This document shows positions 13,207 to 26,504 of a stretch of DNA of 64,000 nt, one piece after another. Positions within the stretch are counted from its first letter, which is position 1. Each line of letters begins with the position of its first letter. This DNA comes from Ulota crispa. Its lineage: Eukaryota > Streptophyta > Bryopsida > Orthotrichales > Orthotrichaceae. The notes below the pieces were generated by a model, which saw only the letters and a list, made by a program, of their open reading frames with translations, had not been told where the DNA came from and made no database searches. A program made the position numbers and the translations under genes. The stretch lies in assembly GCA_963920765.1 (NCBI GenBank), contig OY987249.1:19874483-19938482 (forward strand), given 5' to 3'.

Positions 13207-13625
13207 CTAGTACACCCTACACACCCATTCTACCAACAGGATCATGCCCTCGAAGGCCCCCATGCTATCCCCATGTCATCCTCTCATGCCACCCCTTATT
13301 CAAAAAAAATTTCCATGGGATAATATAAACTCAAAAACAAATTCAATTTTAGATTCAAATCAATTGGCCTCTTCATCTCCCTCCCCACCCCTTAATATGT
13401 GAATTCCAAATTCAAATTGGAAAAAGATTCAATGGGTTCCACCAAAGATGTCCATTTACACACAACGCCCATGTTCATCACTTTGCCTCTTGGCCCTCGG
13501 CCAATCACAAAATTTTCACTTTGCCCCTTGACCCTTGGCCAATCACAAATTTTTAAATCATACTTTGCTTGCAACTACCCAACTAATAGAGATTGACGGA
13601 CATCCTAATCTATTATATATATAGA
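13207..13625 (-). mobile_element. Solo Helitron-like element, short form
   Basis: On the minus strand the element begins TCTATATATATAATAGA and ends with a short imperfect hairpin (around CCTGTTGGTAGAATGGG) followed about 13 bases later by CTAG. These are Helitron-type ends: a TC start, and a hairpin plus CTRR finish. The first 80 bp of the given strand (CTAGTACACC...CATTCTACCAACAGG...ATGCCC) match the ends of the elements arrayed at 40384-42538. It carries only a few imperfect CCCCATG(C/T) units where the array members carry a long minisatellite. It is about 419 bp and encodes nothing. Confidence 0.55.
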
Positions 13626-15749
13626 CACAAAATGATTAACATTTAGAAATTTAGGTAAATATAGCCCTAAATAAATTACAAAAATTTACCTACATAGCCT
13701 ACATGTTTAGGAGCTTGAACGCACAATACCCACAAACACCCTCTAGAGTGCACCCTTTGAGCTAAGATGCCAAATTCTAGTGTTTTGAAAATGTGGCGTG
13801 CTTGATTGTAGGTTCTTTATTTGCAATTTGATTTTTTTAGGAGGTCTCTTTGAACAATGATTGACAACTCGTTGCAAGGAACAAAAATTGGAGCTAGGTG
13901 GAGGAGGGGTTGAGAGTTGCGGAGCCACAACATTGGCAACAATGCAAGTGGCCCACTATTGATGAGCCCAGTTTTTGTCAAAGGTTGGGCCTCCCGCCCA
14001 CAGTCACGGAAGCCAAGTAGATATTCACACAGCACATCATGTGGGGAGTGCTCCATTTAACACAAAAGACTACATATGCTCTAAGGCAAGATAAAGCTTG
14101 AATTTCTTTAAAGCTCAAAAAGACAAAATAAGCTAAATTCCTTCCTAAATTTAAAAAACACTCTAATTTTTGCATACAAAAAATAACCACAAATAAAAAT
14201 AGAAAATTGCATTTTGAAGCAATTGGATGATGGCATGATCAGGATACTCTTGAAAGGGCCTGTCGGACCTCCAGAAAGGACTTTTTTTTCACTTGCATTA
14301 GTGAGTCCTAATTACTTTTGTTTAGCTAAAAAATTGAACTTGCAAGTGATGAGATATATTTTTTAAGCTTTCCTTACGGTAAGACATTCATTTAGAAAGT
14401 GCTCCTTTCATCAAAAGGACTTTCTTGATTTTTTTTCACACCATGAAAGTGATCAAAACCCAAATGTCCTGATCCGGACTTTTTTTGACTTGCAATTTGT
14501 AATGGCTCCCTAAAATGAATTATGAACATTTTAATAATTTTAACCATATGTGCACCTAGAAACAAGTATGTGCATGCTTTTGCCACTTTAAGAAAAAAAA
14601 ACTACAAATTTTTAATGTTCTTTATTGGACGTGGAAAAACTTGCATGAAACTATCTCTAAAAGAATTCATAACAACTAATTTTAATAATGTATGGACTAA
14701 ATTCATAGACCATAGAAGCTTGCACAACTATAAATGCATTAACCTAATTCCTATTAACCAAATTTGTAGTCCGGATGAGTCCTTTACTTCATTTTGATGA
14801 AATGAAATAGTTCCGGAACTTCTCACAAAATTGCTCATTTGGACGTAATAACATTCATTTTTTGAAAAAGTGTTTTTTTTTTTCTACTAAACTACAAGTA
14901 TAAGCAACTTTTTGCCAAAAAATAAATAGCAAAGCACTATCTAGTAGGATGTAATAAATAGCAAGAGTATCATGGGTATGGCCAAATCAGAGTTAAGCAG
15001 TCTTTTTTGGTTACCCTGACCGTGCCGTCACCCAATTAAGGCTCTTAACCCCTAAATGCCCAAGGGGTAAGGGAAAACATTATTTCATCATAAAATGACA
15101 CTTTTGTAACTTTGATGAAGTTTGCTTCACAAGAGAAAATAAGGATCATGAAGTTTAGTAACTATCCATGCGATCAAATATTCAAAAAAGGTTTTGGACT
15201 CTTATTTAATGAATTTAGAAGCATTTACCATTTAATATTCATCAAAATCACAAATTTTATTCATTAATTTTAAAATTTTGTGTGATTGTTCAAAAATATA
15301 CATTCAATTCTAAAATGAAAAAATGAAAAAAATGAATTTTTTTACAAAAGAGAGAACATCATTAATTTTTCAAAACAATAAATTTTATAACACTAGCAAA
15401 TATTGGATTGTTTGTCTTTGAAAAATCATCCTTGATGGAGTTTAGGTTGGATTGACATGAATCAAATTGGGTTGAAAATTTGACTTGCTTTCCTATACTA
15501 AAGTATTTTTTAATTTTTCAAAAAAATTATTTTCATGTTGAGCAGCTTGCAAAAAAGAGCAGTGACCAAAAATGGTCGATGGGGTGTTTAGGAGGCCTTG
15601 GCTTCTTACCCTTGAGCCCCCTTTTTCTCTTCCATTGATTGAATGAAACAATGGTGGCTTATAATTTAAAAAATGGAGTGCTCATAATCTAAGAAATGAA
15701 GGGGTTTGACTGTCTATTTCATGCACGCAAGGCCTAAACCTTTAAGGAT
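13626..15749. other. AT-rich intergenic DNA with one solitary MITE-like end
   Basis: At about 15046-15075 the sequence CTTAACCCCTAAATGCCCAA resembles the left end of the 6481-6868 element family, but no matching right end is evident. Short open frames (60-91 codons) show no family resemblance. Confidence 0.4.
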
Positions 15750-16476
15750 TTAACCCCTAAAGGACCATTGTCCCTTCAAGGGTCAAATGGGATTTCGGGC
15801 ATGTACCTATGGCTAAATTACTTTTTGTGATTTTTTGAAACTTTTATTGGAGGTGAGGAATTCAAAGATCTATGTGGGAATGCAATTCTTTCTTCATTCC
15901 GACATTTATTAAAGAAGTTAAAAATGAATAACTAAAAAATAGGGGACTATTGGGTAGCCAAAAACTTCTTTAAAAATTTCATTTTTTTCAAATAAAAATC
16001 TGAAATAGGTTCTTTAGACTTGTGTAGACGTGGGGAGCTTTGAATCATTCAATTTTTATAGATGAGATGAAAGTTATGAGAAGTTTTAATTAGCGGGTAG
16101 GTGTCGTTTATCTCAAAATCACACTTGCCCGCAACTGAAAATTTCTCATAACTTTCATCTCATCTATAAAAATTGAATGATTCAAAGCTCCCCACATCTA
16201 CATAAGTCTGAAGAACCTATTTTAGATTTTTATTTGAAAAAAATGAAATTTTTAAAGAATTTTTTGGCTGCTCAATAATCCCCTATTTTTCAATTATTCA
16301 TTTTTAACTTCTTCAATAAATTTTGGAATGAAGAAAGAATTGCATTCCCACGTAGATCTTTGAACTCCTCACCTTCAATAAAAGTTTCAAAAAATCTTGC
16401 AAAGTAGTTTAGCCATAAGTACATGCCCGAAATCCCATTTGTCCCCCAAAAGGGCCCTTGGTCCTTTAGAGGTTAA
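15750..16476. mobile_element. 727-bp near-perfect palindrome (foldback element), TTAACCCCTAAAGGACC ends
   Basis: The left arm starts TTAACCCCTAAAGGACC and the right arm ends GGTCCTTTAGAGGTTAA. The arms pair along almost their whole length. Examples are GATGAGATGAAAGTTATGAG against CTCATAACTTTCATCTCATC, and GACATTTATTAAAGAAG against CTTCTTCAATAAATTTTGG with a few changes. The unpaired centre near 16097-16130 is only about 30 bases. A diverged copy is at 8096-9016 and one split by a nested insertion is at 44030-44971. It has no coding capacity. Transcription across it would give a long hairpin RNA. Confidence 0.8.
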
Positions 16477-19390
16477 GCCATTATCATCTTGTATTTATTC
16501 CATTATGCGACAGGACAAAACATTATTCTTTTTTCATGCATATTATGCCAATTTTTCATAAAAATGATTTATGTATTTTTATAGATGTTTTATTTCAAAA
16601 TCAATTCAATGTCAATATGTGGTTTTTATTGTATTTTTCAAGATTCATTTGTAAGTGAAAAGATGTGAATATTTGATTCAAATTATATGCTCAAATAATT
16701 GTTATTCTTCATAAATTGTATTAGATATGCAAGGCATGTAAAAGTAAATAAAAGTATTACATAAACAAAAGCAATTAGACAATAAAGCAAATAGCATATC
16801 TACCATTGATCAATGAGAATGCAAATACCATGAATAATTAGACCAATGGTGGCATTAAACTAGGATAATGATGAAATCATTTCATCATCCATCCATGATT
16901 TTACTTCAGTAGATGACAATATCAAGGAATTATTTTACAATAGTGACATAGAGAAAAATCAATCATCAAAAAGTGGTGTAGCTTTATTTATTAAACTTGG
17001 CAAAAACAAATTTAGAAATGAACTTCTGAAATGTTCAATCAAATGGTGGAATATGTTCAATCATTGTAAAAAAATTTGAAAACTTAAATGTACTAGGTAT
17101 TAAAAAATGTGAAAAGACAAATGGACAGGCTCATTGACAATTTGAAATTATTGTTCAATTTTCTTCAAAATAAGTTTTTATATGAGGAAATATTGATTTC
17201 TTTTCATTCCCTAATTTTGCTTAAAAAAATGAGTTTTCTAGGAACTTAAGGGCATTTGTAACTTCTATTAGTATGTTTTTTGCTCTTATGTTTCTTACTC
17301 TTCTTTTTTTAATAGAATTAGCACTTCAATTATCTTAAGCTTTGTCATTTGTATCTTCATTTACAATAGCTTCTTTTTCAACTTCAACTATAATCACTCT
17401 TTGTTGATTTTAAACACTTTGCACACATCTTTTATTTCTTGAGTTGTTGCCATAATAATGTCTTGTTGCCTAAATTGCCTAATTTCTATCATGCTCTTTT
17501 TTTCCATAAAAATATTATTTCAAGAATTATTTTTATTGCTTATGTTGCATTAAACTTGTTTTTATGAATTGTGCAAAAGTTGTGAAGGCAAATACAAGTA
17601 CTCATCAAATTAGAAACCTACCATAGAAGTGTATCAAATTTTTTAAAATGGTTCTCCATTTTACTTTTAAATATAAAATGCTCTTTCTACCACCATTATG
17701 ATAATTATATATACTTCCAATGAGCATTTGTTTTGAACAATTCTTTTTATTTTTTCCTTTGAATGATTAATAAAACCAAAATTTCATTAGATAAACAACA
17801 TCACTAATAAGTTCATATGGTAAAAGTTTTCTTTTCCACATTTTTATTCCAATTCTTGTTTTTTGAAACAACATCCAAACATGACAATATTTAACCCATC
17901 CAATATAGAGATTTCTAATCTTACATTTATTATAAATTACACCCTAAAGTAAAATTGAATAAAAATCTTCCTACAATAACATTGTGTTGGACCTATAAAT
18001 AATCTAATACAAAATTGTAACTACTACCTACTGCTGCAACATAATAAAGTAGTCTTTTTAAACTATCTTCTACTACTTGCAATTTATTTTTTAATTATAA
18101 ACAGCTTTGAGTCTTTTATGATTGCTTTGCAAAGTTCTTTGACAATAATAGAAGAAATGTTCTTATGAATCTTATTAATTTCATTACAACTTTGTAACAA
18201 ACTACCACAAGAAAGTCTATTATAGAATAGTGCAACTCAAGTTTGAAGAAAAATGACTAGTTGCATGTGAGCACTTAAGCAAGTCAAATAAGAAGCTAGT
18301 ATACTACACAATAATTGAAATTTTTTTGAGAGTAACCTTGTATGGTGATGAAATAAAAACTTTGTATAACTCTCCAACAACATACTCTCCAAAAACCCTG
18401 TTTGTCAATTAATTATCCAAATGCTTCATGTCCTCCTTAAGGCTCCCATCTCTTCCATCATTATTGTAAACATTATTGTCATGCTAAAATAATATTATTG
18501 TAATGCTACAATAATATTATTGTAAAGCTAGTTGTTACAGAATTACAACAACAACAAACATGGCCGTAAAAGTACAAAAGCTTTTCGTGCCTACATTCAT
18601 ACATAATAACCAAATGATATGAAAAACAAAAATGAACAAAAATCTCAAAGGTTTGGATTTATGGCTTGAACTTATTGGCCTCTAAACTTCTGAACCTTAA
18701 CCCCTGTAGATAAGGGAGAAATGACCCCCTTATATTATTATTTTAATGGGTAGTTGGGATTTTTCATGATGCCATTTAGGTTGAATTTGGGTCAAAACAA
18801 CCCCAAGTTTTCATGGCCTTGACTCCGAGTGTAAAGCAGCCCTCACTCGCTCACACACATTCAATCCACCTATGCCGGTTATTGTTGTGTAAAAAGCTTC
18901 CTTGTGAGACCTAGTGCATGTTTTCAAGTGGTAGCCATGTACACACAAGTAAAGCTCAAGTTTTCATATACAATTCATGTAAGGGCATCCTCAATCGAGA
19001 GCTTGCATTGTGCTTGCCGTAGGCGATTATTGAGTTTTATTGTGTGGCCGCAACCAATGCGGACGACATATCGGCTCGTCCAACCCAATGCAAACCAATA
19101 GCAAGAGATATAAACTTTGTTTCTATTAGGTCTTTATCAAGTTTTTTTGACAAGATCTCTACTTCTAGCTTGCAAAGTAGTCATCATTTCTTTAACAACG
19201 GTGTTCAACACAATTTGAAGGACTCTTGAAAGCCACTAAAACTTACTGGGAGTGAGCTAGATTTTGCTATCCCCTTCAAGATCATGTCCCACATGCAAGG
19301 TGCATTGAACCAAGTTTGCAATTCTCAAAATAGAACCCACAATGACAGTGCTATTAGAGAGTCAATATACCTGCTGTTTACTGCACATAT
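16477..19390. other. AT-rich intergenic DNA, nothing recognised
   Basis: Very AT-rich from 16500 to about 18700. TTGTAATGCTACAATAATATTATTG-like short repeats occur near 18478-18525. No credible open frame or RNA gene. Confidence 0.45.
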
Positions 19391-19555
19391 GTTGATGTAG
19401 GGCCTGAGTGGTAAAGCCCAGCTATTTTACAGGCGAAGGGTAATATGATCAATTATATTTCCTCCGTGGTTTTAGACCAAAGCAGGGTTTCTGAATCCGA
19501 ATGCGAATTCAATTAAATTCAATCCCCTGATGGTAATATCTAAACTTACATTTCC

Positions 19556-19846
19556 GTGGATGGTGAAAAATTAGAGCTTTTCCACCCTGGCCTCACATCA
19601 AAGTATGTGCAATACACCGAGCCCTCTGAAACGACTGGTCGAAGGAGGAAAACCATTAGTGGAGTGGGTCCAGACATTGCTTCCAGATTTCATGAGGAAT
19701 CAAACAGGTCCTTTGAGGTAAAATTGTGCTGTCCTATTTTTCGTGGAAAATTTTACACTTGTGTTATAAGTTGTAATCACCAACTCAGACATCCGCAACA
19801 GCAACAAGAACTTACAGATTACTCAGTTTCCTATGCCTCAGTATAA
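19556..19846 (+). CDS. Possible orphan exon of unknown function
   Basis: A 96-codon open frame lies in a patch with genic GC content (about 19390-20330). Its first ~57 residues (MDGEKLELFHPGLTSKYV..., ending near ESNRSFE) have normal amino-acid composition and run into a possible GTAAAA donor at about 19719. I do not recognise the family and saw no clear partner exon or poly-A signal. It could be an exon of an unannotated gene, a gene fragment carried by a transposon, or chance. The neighbouring TIC100 gene lies on the opposite strand. Confidence 0.2.
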   Translation: MDGEKLELFHPGLTSKYVQYTEPSETTGRRRKTISGVGPDIASRFHEESNRSFEVKLCCPIFRGKFYTCVISCNHQLRHPQQQQELTDYSVSYASV

Positions 19847-20330
19847 TACTATCTAACTAGATTGCCATTTCTCTATTTTTCAATTAAAAGAACAAAAGTT
19901 ACACCTGTTTTTCGCTGAAAGTCGTTTCCGGAATAAGCACTGTTGATATTGAAGCTTTGATGTGTTGTTTTTCAGTAACAGGTATTGACTCAGGTTGTGC
20001 CTCGTGGACATTTTCCATAAAAGTTCTAGCTTTCAGTTAGGTTTTGAACGAACTCCAAGAATCTCAAAAAAGACCTTCCAGCATCCGGGAGTTGAAAATA
20101 CTTCAATTGTTGGCAATCAATTGGACTGCGAGTGGTAGGGAATATTTGGCCCCTGCTCTTACATCACAAGAGATTTCTATACGAGAACAAAACTAGGATG
20201 GTATTCCGATTGGAGAGCCTGGTCAACAAAAGTCATCCGACAACCTCACAAAGGTGGCGCTAACCACAGCAAAACTGGTTGAAAGAGAAAAATTCTGCGA
20301 CCTGAAGGGAATATAATTTCTAGAATCTGC

Positions 20331-23300
20331 TCACGACTTCAATGGAAGGCAGAGAGATAGCACCTCGTTGGCTGGCGAATCCCACAACTCCGTCCCACAT
20401 CCACGACGACGAGAGCCTCGCGACCGAAGAGCAGTCCTCAACTTGGGCTGCATCCGAGGTCTGGCACTTGCGGTCAATTTCGATTCTACGTGGTTGCTAA
20501 ACACCTTCACACTCACTTCCTTCAATGGGCTAAACTGCACCGACTCCAGCGTCGACTGTACTACAGAATCGCATACTGGGCTAGCAGAAAAATCTGAAGG
20601 GAAACAGCGTGCCAACCACGATCCCCTGGATTCCTTGACTGCAACATGAAGCACCTGCTTCATGGTGGTCTGCACACACAACTCACAGAGGTCAAAGACT
20701 ACTTAATGCCCATTTTAGCTACTAAATAAACTTCCAACACCTTCACTAGGCAATAAACCCAAGGAGGCACAAGATTACTGATTAACACAAGAAAAGAGCA
20801 TGCAAGAAACAAAGGAAAAGAAAAGCAAAAATTACGCAACAGTTCAGATCAGGAAATAGATCGTTGTAAAAGACCGACGTAAGCTAAAAACCTTCCACAC
20901 AAGCAAAGATCAGGCATTTTGTTCGAGCTATCAGTGACCTCAAAAGAAATACCTGCGCCACTAGACTGATCGACGCAAATGCAGTTGGGAATGGTCGATT
21001 TCCAGCACTTCCTTCTTGTGGACTGGCCATTGCAACCGTGCCAAAACTTCGTGGTTTGGGATCTTCATCGTCATCATCATCGTCGTCATCATCGTCGTCG
21101 TCTTCCTCATCCTCAATTTTCTCCTCTTGCATGACCCCTTGTTCAGAAGGCCTGGCTTCCTCTACAGGACTATCTTTTGCTTTACGAGCTTCAATAACTA
21201 CTCTTTCATCCTTTTCTTTTCCGTCCTCTGTCGGTTCGTACAGTTCCTCCAGTTTAAGCTGGACACACATTTACCGTAGTCATTAGTTTTAGGCGGATAA
21301 GATAACAGCAGAATCGAGGAATGGATGATGAAGATACAAACGAGCAATATAAGAAGCTTGTATCTGGAGAGCAATGGCAAAGGAGTACCTGCAATTCTGC
21401 CTCATCCACTGCTAGTTCAAGATCCGTATCAAGTTCTTTCAACTCCAACTCCAGCTCCAGCTCCTTTTCTCTCTCAGCCCATTCAAGTTCCCTCTCCGCA
21501 TCCTCCTCTGCCCAGCGCCTCCTCTTCTCGTCTTCAAGCTCCCTCCCTTCCTTATGCGACCCCTCTTCTGATGTCCGTGACTTGCCACCCTCACCCTCAT
21601 CATCATCATCCTCAGGAGTGGCCTTCTCGCCCAAAAATTGTTTCATGCCCATGGGCAGAGGGATGGCCAGGTCAGGATCCACTGAACCATCTTCAACCGT
21701 GGGTTGGATAAAGAAGCGCAGCTTCCCTTCATGATCCTCTGCCCAATTGATGAGCTGCCCGGAAGGTACATGTAACAAGATCTCTCCTCCATCTGCCTCA
21801 GCATTTTGGTTGTCTGCTTCTCCAGTAAGGACCACAAACTCCTCATCTGTATTGCAATAGCCGAAGATAAGCTCTACAGATTCTACTCAAGCAGAAGAAA
21901 CACAATAAACTTGCTATGCTATTGCTAACCCTTAAGTACGTTACCAGTACAGCAGAAAACAATCTAGATTCCAGAAACAATAGACTGCACCTTTTTCCCA
22001 CAAGTACTCCAGTTCAGGAGGCATTGGAATTCGAAGTGGAGATTTTGTAAAAGAATTGAGCCACATTTCTTGTTCAGCATCAACTTCCTTGACATATCTC
22101 GACCAGAGTTCCGGCACCTGTCATTGAAATGCGTTCAACCACTAAAAGCATATGCACCGAACCACGAAAATCACCTCACATACAATCAACCTCACACACC
22201 AACAAAAACAAGCGTTGTATCTGCAAAGCCAACCAAGCAAACCAAATTTCTGCAGAATACCTGAAACTCCAGCACAATAGCTGATTTTCAAATTCAATAC
22301 AATCGAAGAGCTGGAAGAACTAACCGGATAAAACTGGTTGATGAATCCTGGAGCCATCCACATGTCGTCCTCCTCGTACATGTACGGATGCTGAGGATCA
22401 GTGAATGGGCCTTTCATCTCACGAACCACTGTTCAATAACAATGCACCGAGTATTAATCATGAAAGAGATGACGAATCCATAGCAAACGTGTAGCATTAG
22501 GTGGTAAATAATTGCAAAAATAATACTTCTATGCAGAGACAAACCACACTCAACACACATGAAAACCGACACATAAGGTGCTAAAAACTGGCAGAATTAC
22601 AGGCACCAACTTCAAAACTAGAAGGTGTTGCTTCGTCGACTCAATTGACATGTCACGCATTGGCGAATTATGAATTTATGAATGACTTACTTCCGTCAGG
22701 CTTATTAACAAACATCCTTGCTTTTGCAGCAGCTACTTCTGCTAGTGAAGCATGCATCTGCAAAGAAGCGTCTACATTTGTAAGCACACCATATTCCATC
22801 TAGATAAACAAGCCAATTTCTCAAACAAGAAATATATCCTGATACTGAATTTTGCTCACGTGAAAACAGTAAAAACACAGAAGTCCCTTTCAGAATCATG
22901 TACCAAACATTGGAGCCAAACAAAAGAACATTCAGAAGCAACATCCTTAATTCTACCTCTTACTGAATATACGGCAACATTTAGTGTAAAGCTTACAGCT
23001 GATAATTTATCGTCACACTCCTCAATATCTGGTAACATCTCCCCAAAATAGAATTTTCCCTGCAAGTTAAAAAACAACGTTAATGGTGTCTAGACTCTAT
23101 GCTTATGATGCCTAGAGTGTGGAATAACGTACATGAACTGAATGATTCAATTAATTCGACTTTCTGACACACAAGTAGTAATTAGTCTCGCCAATTTTGA
23201 AAATTTACACATTCATCAAGTAGGAAACCCAATCAACACCCCTTAACCCACAAGTATGTAGACGGCCTACAAATGGCAGCTTCCAAAAATCTAAAATAAT

Positions 23301-26300
23301 AAATACCTAGAGTAAACCGGTCAGAAAATTTTGAAGGTCGGTATCATGTAGAAAGTGATATACCAAAAAGAATACAAAGCAAGTCATCCTTGTTTCAACG
23401 ACTGACATATGTTTTTGAGAGTTGTTAAATTTGGTTCTTAGCATTAAAAGTGGACTTGATATTTTTAGGCGAAACATACACAAAAGAAAGCCGCAGCTCT
23501 CTGCATTATTAATGTGTTCAAGTACAAGTAATGAATGCCGAAGGTAGAACAATGCTTGTAGCAGCTTAGAAATAAATACCCATGTTTGACGACCATTGAG
23601 CTCGTAAACTCCACAACCATGCATACGACTATGTTTCCATTGCCCAGCGTACTTGTAATGACCTTTTTCCCTACAAATTCAGCCAGATATCAGTGCTTAA
23701 TTCGTGAGAATCTGGAATATAGTCCTCGTGGATATTGCATTTTAATCCCAGAACTAACGCAAATGCTAATCGATAACGACTACGGCAGCATGAAATAAAC
23801 TGAGCTTACGGTTTCTCTCCGAAGAACTGCACCCAAAGCTCATCATCTTCGAACGGAGCGGGATCAACTGCCTCCGGATTGTCAGCGAGGGTATCTTCCA
23901 GGTCCATGCGTAACCATTCCTTGTCCTCTGGATCTAGAAAATCTGTTTTCAAAATCTTTCCCTCCGCTCTCATTTTACGTTCTAACCTGCAAATCGACAG
24001 AGTAAAAAGGCAGAATAAGATGATACAGAACAACTATACATCCTCTCTGAACAGACTGCACATGCGCAGGATGTCTATAAATGAAGTTGAAATGAAGAGA
24101 ATGCTCCATAGATGGATACAAAAAAAATTACTTTTAAATCATACGTATGCGAAATAACAAATTCTGTAATCCCCCCGGGATGATAGAGATGATCGCTCAA
24201 ATAGACCGTCAAGGCATAATACATATACTTCCTTCAAAGCATAGGTACAATGACCCGTGAAAGAAATCTATAGACTTCTGAAGTGCCCAAACGGTCAGAT
24301 CTGGCCATTTTCATATCTACAGAAGTTACAATAAGTTATGAAAGAAGGAAGGTGTTAAATTTTTCCAATTGAGAGAAAACAATCACAACCAAAAATACTG
24401 AACAATAGAAATTTTTTAATGAAAACTGTAATTATCAAACATTACCTTCCAAAGTGGAGTTCTAGTTCAAAGTCGGACAGTTGAGGATTATAAAAATTAT
24501 ACGAGACGAAATTAGAACTCCTGCCGTATTTCACACATACACCCAATATGTTCTATGAAAGCTTTGAACATCGAAGCCAACATATAAGAGCATTCGGAAT
24601 AAATTCGGGAGCTTACTCAGAGCCTGGTGGCGGATCAGCTACAGGAATATCCACTTCTATAACTCCATGCCCCTGCATGAGGTTCTGAAACCATTCACCC
24701 TCGTACCTGCAAAAAAACGCCGAAGGTTCACACTCCAAAAATCTAAACATTTCTCTCCAAATGGACTAAATAGTAGAGCTGAATACTACACAGACTACGT
24801 ATTAAACATGGGAGCAAGTCTATCAAAAACTACACTAACACGCGATTAGAGTAATCCAGCTACCTGCAAAGCTCCATTGGCGTTGTGTAAACACCTTTCC
24901 CATGTGCAAGGTCGTCCCATACTGTTCCTTCGTAACTGATAAATGGCATACATTTGACATAATGAGATTCTGATGACAGTCACTACAAAAGTGAATCGTC
25001 CATCTAGACAAAGCAACCGAACAGCATGATGCGCTCTCTCGAACAATCATGTGCATCAGGCACAATTACATACCAACAACTGTAAGATATGACACAAGAT
25101 ACACCGAAGACAGGACCAGTTTCCATTAAGAAATTCAAGGAAACCTGTGTGTCTAATTAACGTTCTTTTGGATTCGCCTTAAACCTTAAACCTCACACAA
25201 TTCGCTGTAGGCCGTGTCCGGAGGCTGAGGTGCACTGAAGATCGAACCATAACATTACACATAGATTGGTACCCATTCAGACGTAATGCCAAGTTCGAGG
25301 ATAACCAAAAAAAGAAAGTGAACAATGCAGGAGGAAAGAAAGGAAGACACTTGTAACCAAAGCCCGGACTGACATAAGATCGACATCTACGATAGTCCTG
25401 ATGGAGAACGCACGCAAAAAATACAGCATTGTGCCATCGAGAACTCAGCAGTAATGCAATTGCTTACGAGGATCCATCTTCAAAAATGTAACTGGCCCAT
25501 ACTAAGAATTCCTCCATGCGCTCCAGCTCCTCCACAACTGCTTCTGGACTGTCGATGTCGGGATGGTCCTCGGGAATTGAAGGATACCACTTCCTGTAAG
25601 GCACATAATAAGGTCTTTGCGGCGGAGCTCTTCCATCTTTCTCGAGCTTGGCGATGAGTTCCTCGTCATCCTCCGCTAACTCAGGATCTCTGCCGACTGT
25701 GTCATCGGCAGGCGATGGGTCTGCCCACTCCTCCGCTAGATCCTCCTCTTTCCAATTTTCTCTGTCAATGGGGAAATTCCACTCGTCCTCCTCTTCCAGA
25801 ACTTCCTCTTCCTCCTCGTCCTCCTCTCGTCTCTTCTTCGAGCGCCGCTTGGAGACCGCAGAGGGTTCCGGGCTTTCTTCTCCTTCCTCAGTAGGTTGTA
25901 CTTCGCCTTCATCTTCTTCCTCGTCGTCTTCCTCTTCGTCACTATCTTCGTCTTCTTCTTCGTCGTCATCTGACGCCCATTCCACCTGGAGGAGCAAAAT
26001 GAAACGAAAATCCTCTGAGAATGGTCACAAGAATAGCTCAACGGACTAAGTTACTTGTGAAATTAATACCACTGTTGGTGTAGACAATCTAACAGACTAA
26101 ACCCTGCCAGATGAAGGAAGATGGAGGATCGGGGGGAAGGACATCCGACAGAGAGAGAGTTAGGCGATAGAGGAAATTTGAGGGACCAGAAAAACGGGAA
26201 ATATTCGAACGGTGGCAGAAACACATCGTGCAATCACGGTGGTAAATGCATGCTTAGGGTTTAGCGAAGGTTTAAGAGGAAGAAGGGAATCATGATGGAG

Positions 26301-26504
26301 CAATCAAGGGAGGGGGCAACTGGAGAGGATGAGAATGAAGGAGAAAACGACCTTAATAGGACCCTTGGACTCGGGCGCTTCGGGCACCTTGCCGCGGAAA
26401 TTAGGGATAACCGCAGGAGAAGCAGAAGGGGGGGCATCATCCTGAGGCTCATCGTCGTCATCGGGGAGAAGAAACTCGTCCTCGGGGTTGTTGGAGGAGG
26501 CCAT
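20331..26504 (-). CDS. TIC100: TIC100 (EMB1211-like), subunit of the 1-MDa chloroplast inner-envelope import complex
   Basis: Thirteen exons: 26352-26504, 25468-25985, 24864-24935, 24617-24706, 23810-23986, 23580-23670, 22997-23059, 22691-22757, 22325-22428, 21991-22117, 21389-21846, 20953-21258, 20331-20669. All junctions are GT-AG and the frame closes at 854 aa, close to Arabidopsis TIC100. In that plant it works with TIC214, TIC56 and TIC20-I to move precursors across the inner envelope. Visible features: an acidic N terminus (to ~residue 130) with no transit-peptide look; PYYVPYRKWYP; three MORN-type repeats (YEGTVWDDLAHGKGVY ~225, YEGEW ~249, YAGQWKHSRMHGCGVY ~344); AAAKARMFVNKPDG (~397); DPQHPYMYEEDDMWMAPGF (~421); a Glu-rich helix; a poly-Asp tract (~690-706); and a conserved ending around ELWDSPANEVLSL. 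An in-frame upstream Met at 26534 would add 10 residues. Identity is firm; exon ends are hand-derived. Confidence 0.93.

Noticed and set aside
12475..14797. Several 60-98 codon open frames in AT-rich DNA
   Set aside because: Chance frames without motifs, splice partners or genic composition.
19395..19450. tRNA-like string GGGCCTGAGTGGTAAAGCCC
   Set aside because: No full cloverleaf, no anticodon arm and no GTTCGA-type T-loop at the right spacing.
20368..26049. Poly-serine and similar frames on the plus strand over TIC100
   Set aside because: Antisense readings of the acidic GAA/GAT-rich TIC100 exons.
20331..26504. Initial thought that the acidic plastid protein was HEMERA/pTAC12
   Set aside because: The MORN repeats, the KARMFVNKPDG block and the PQHPYMYEEDD block match TIC100, not HEMERA.
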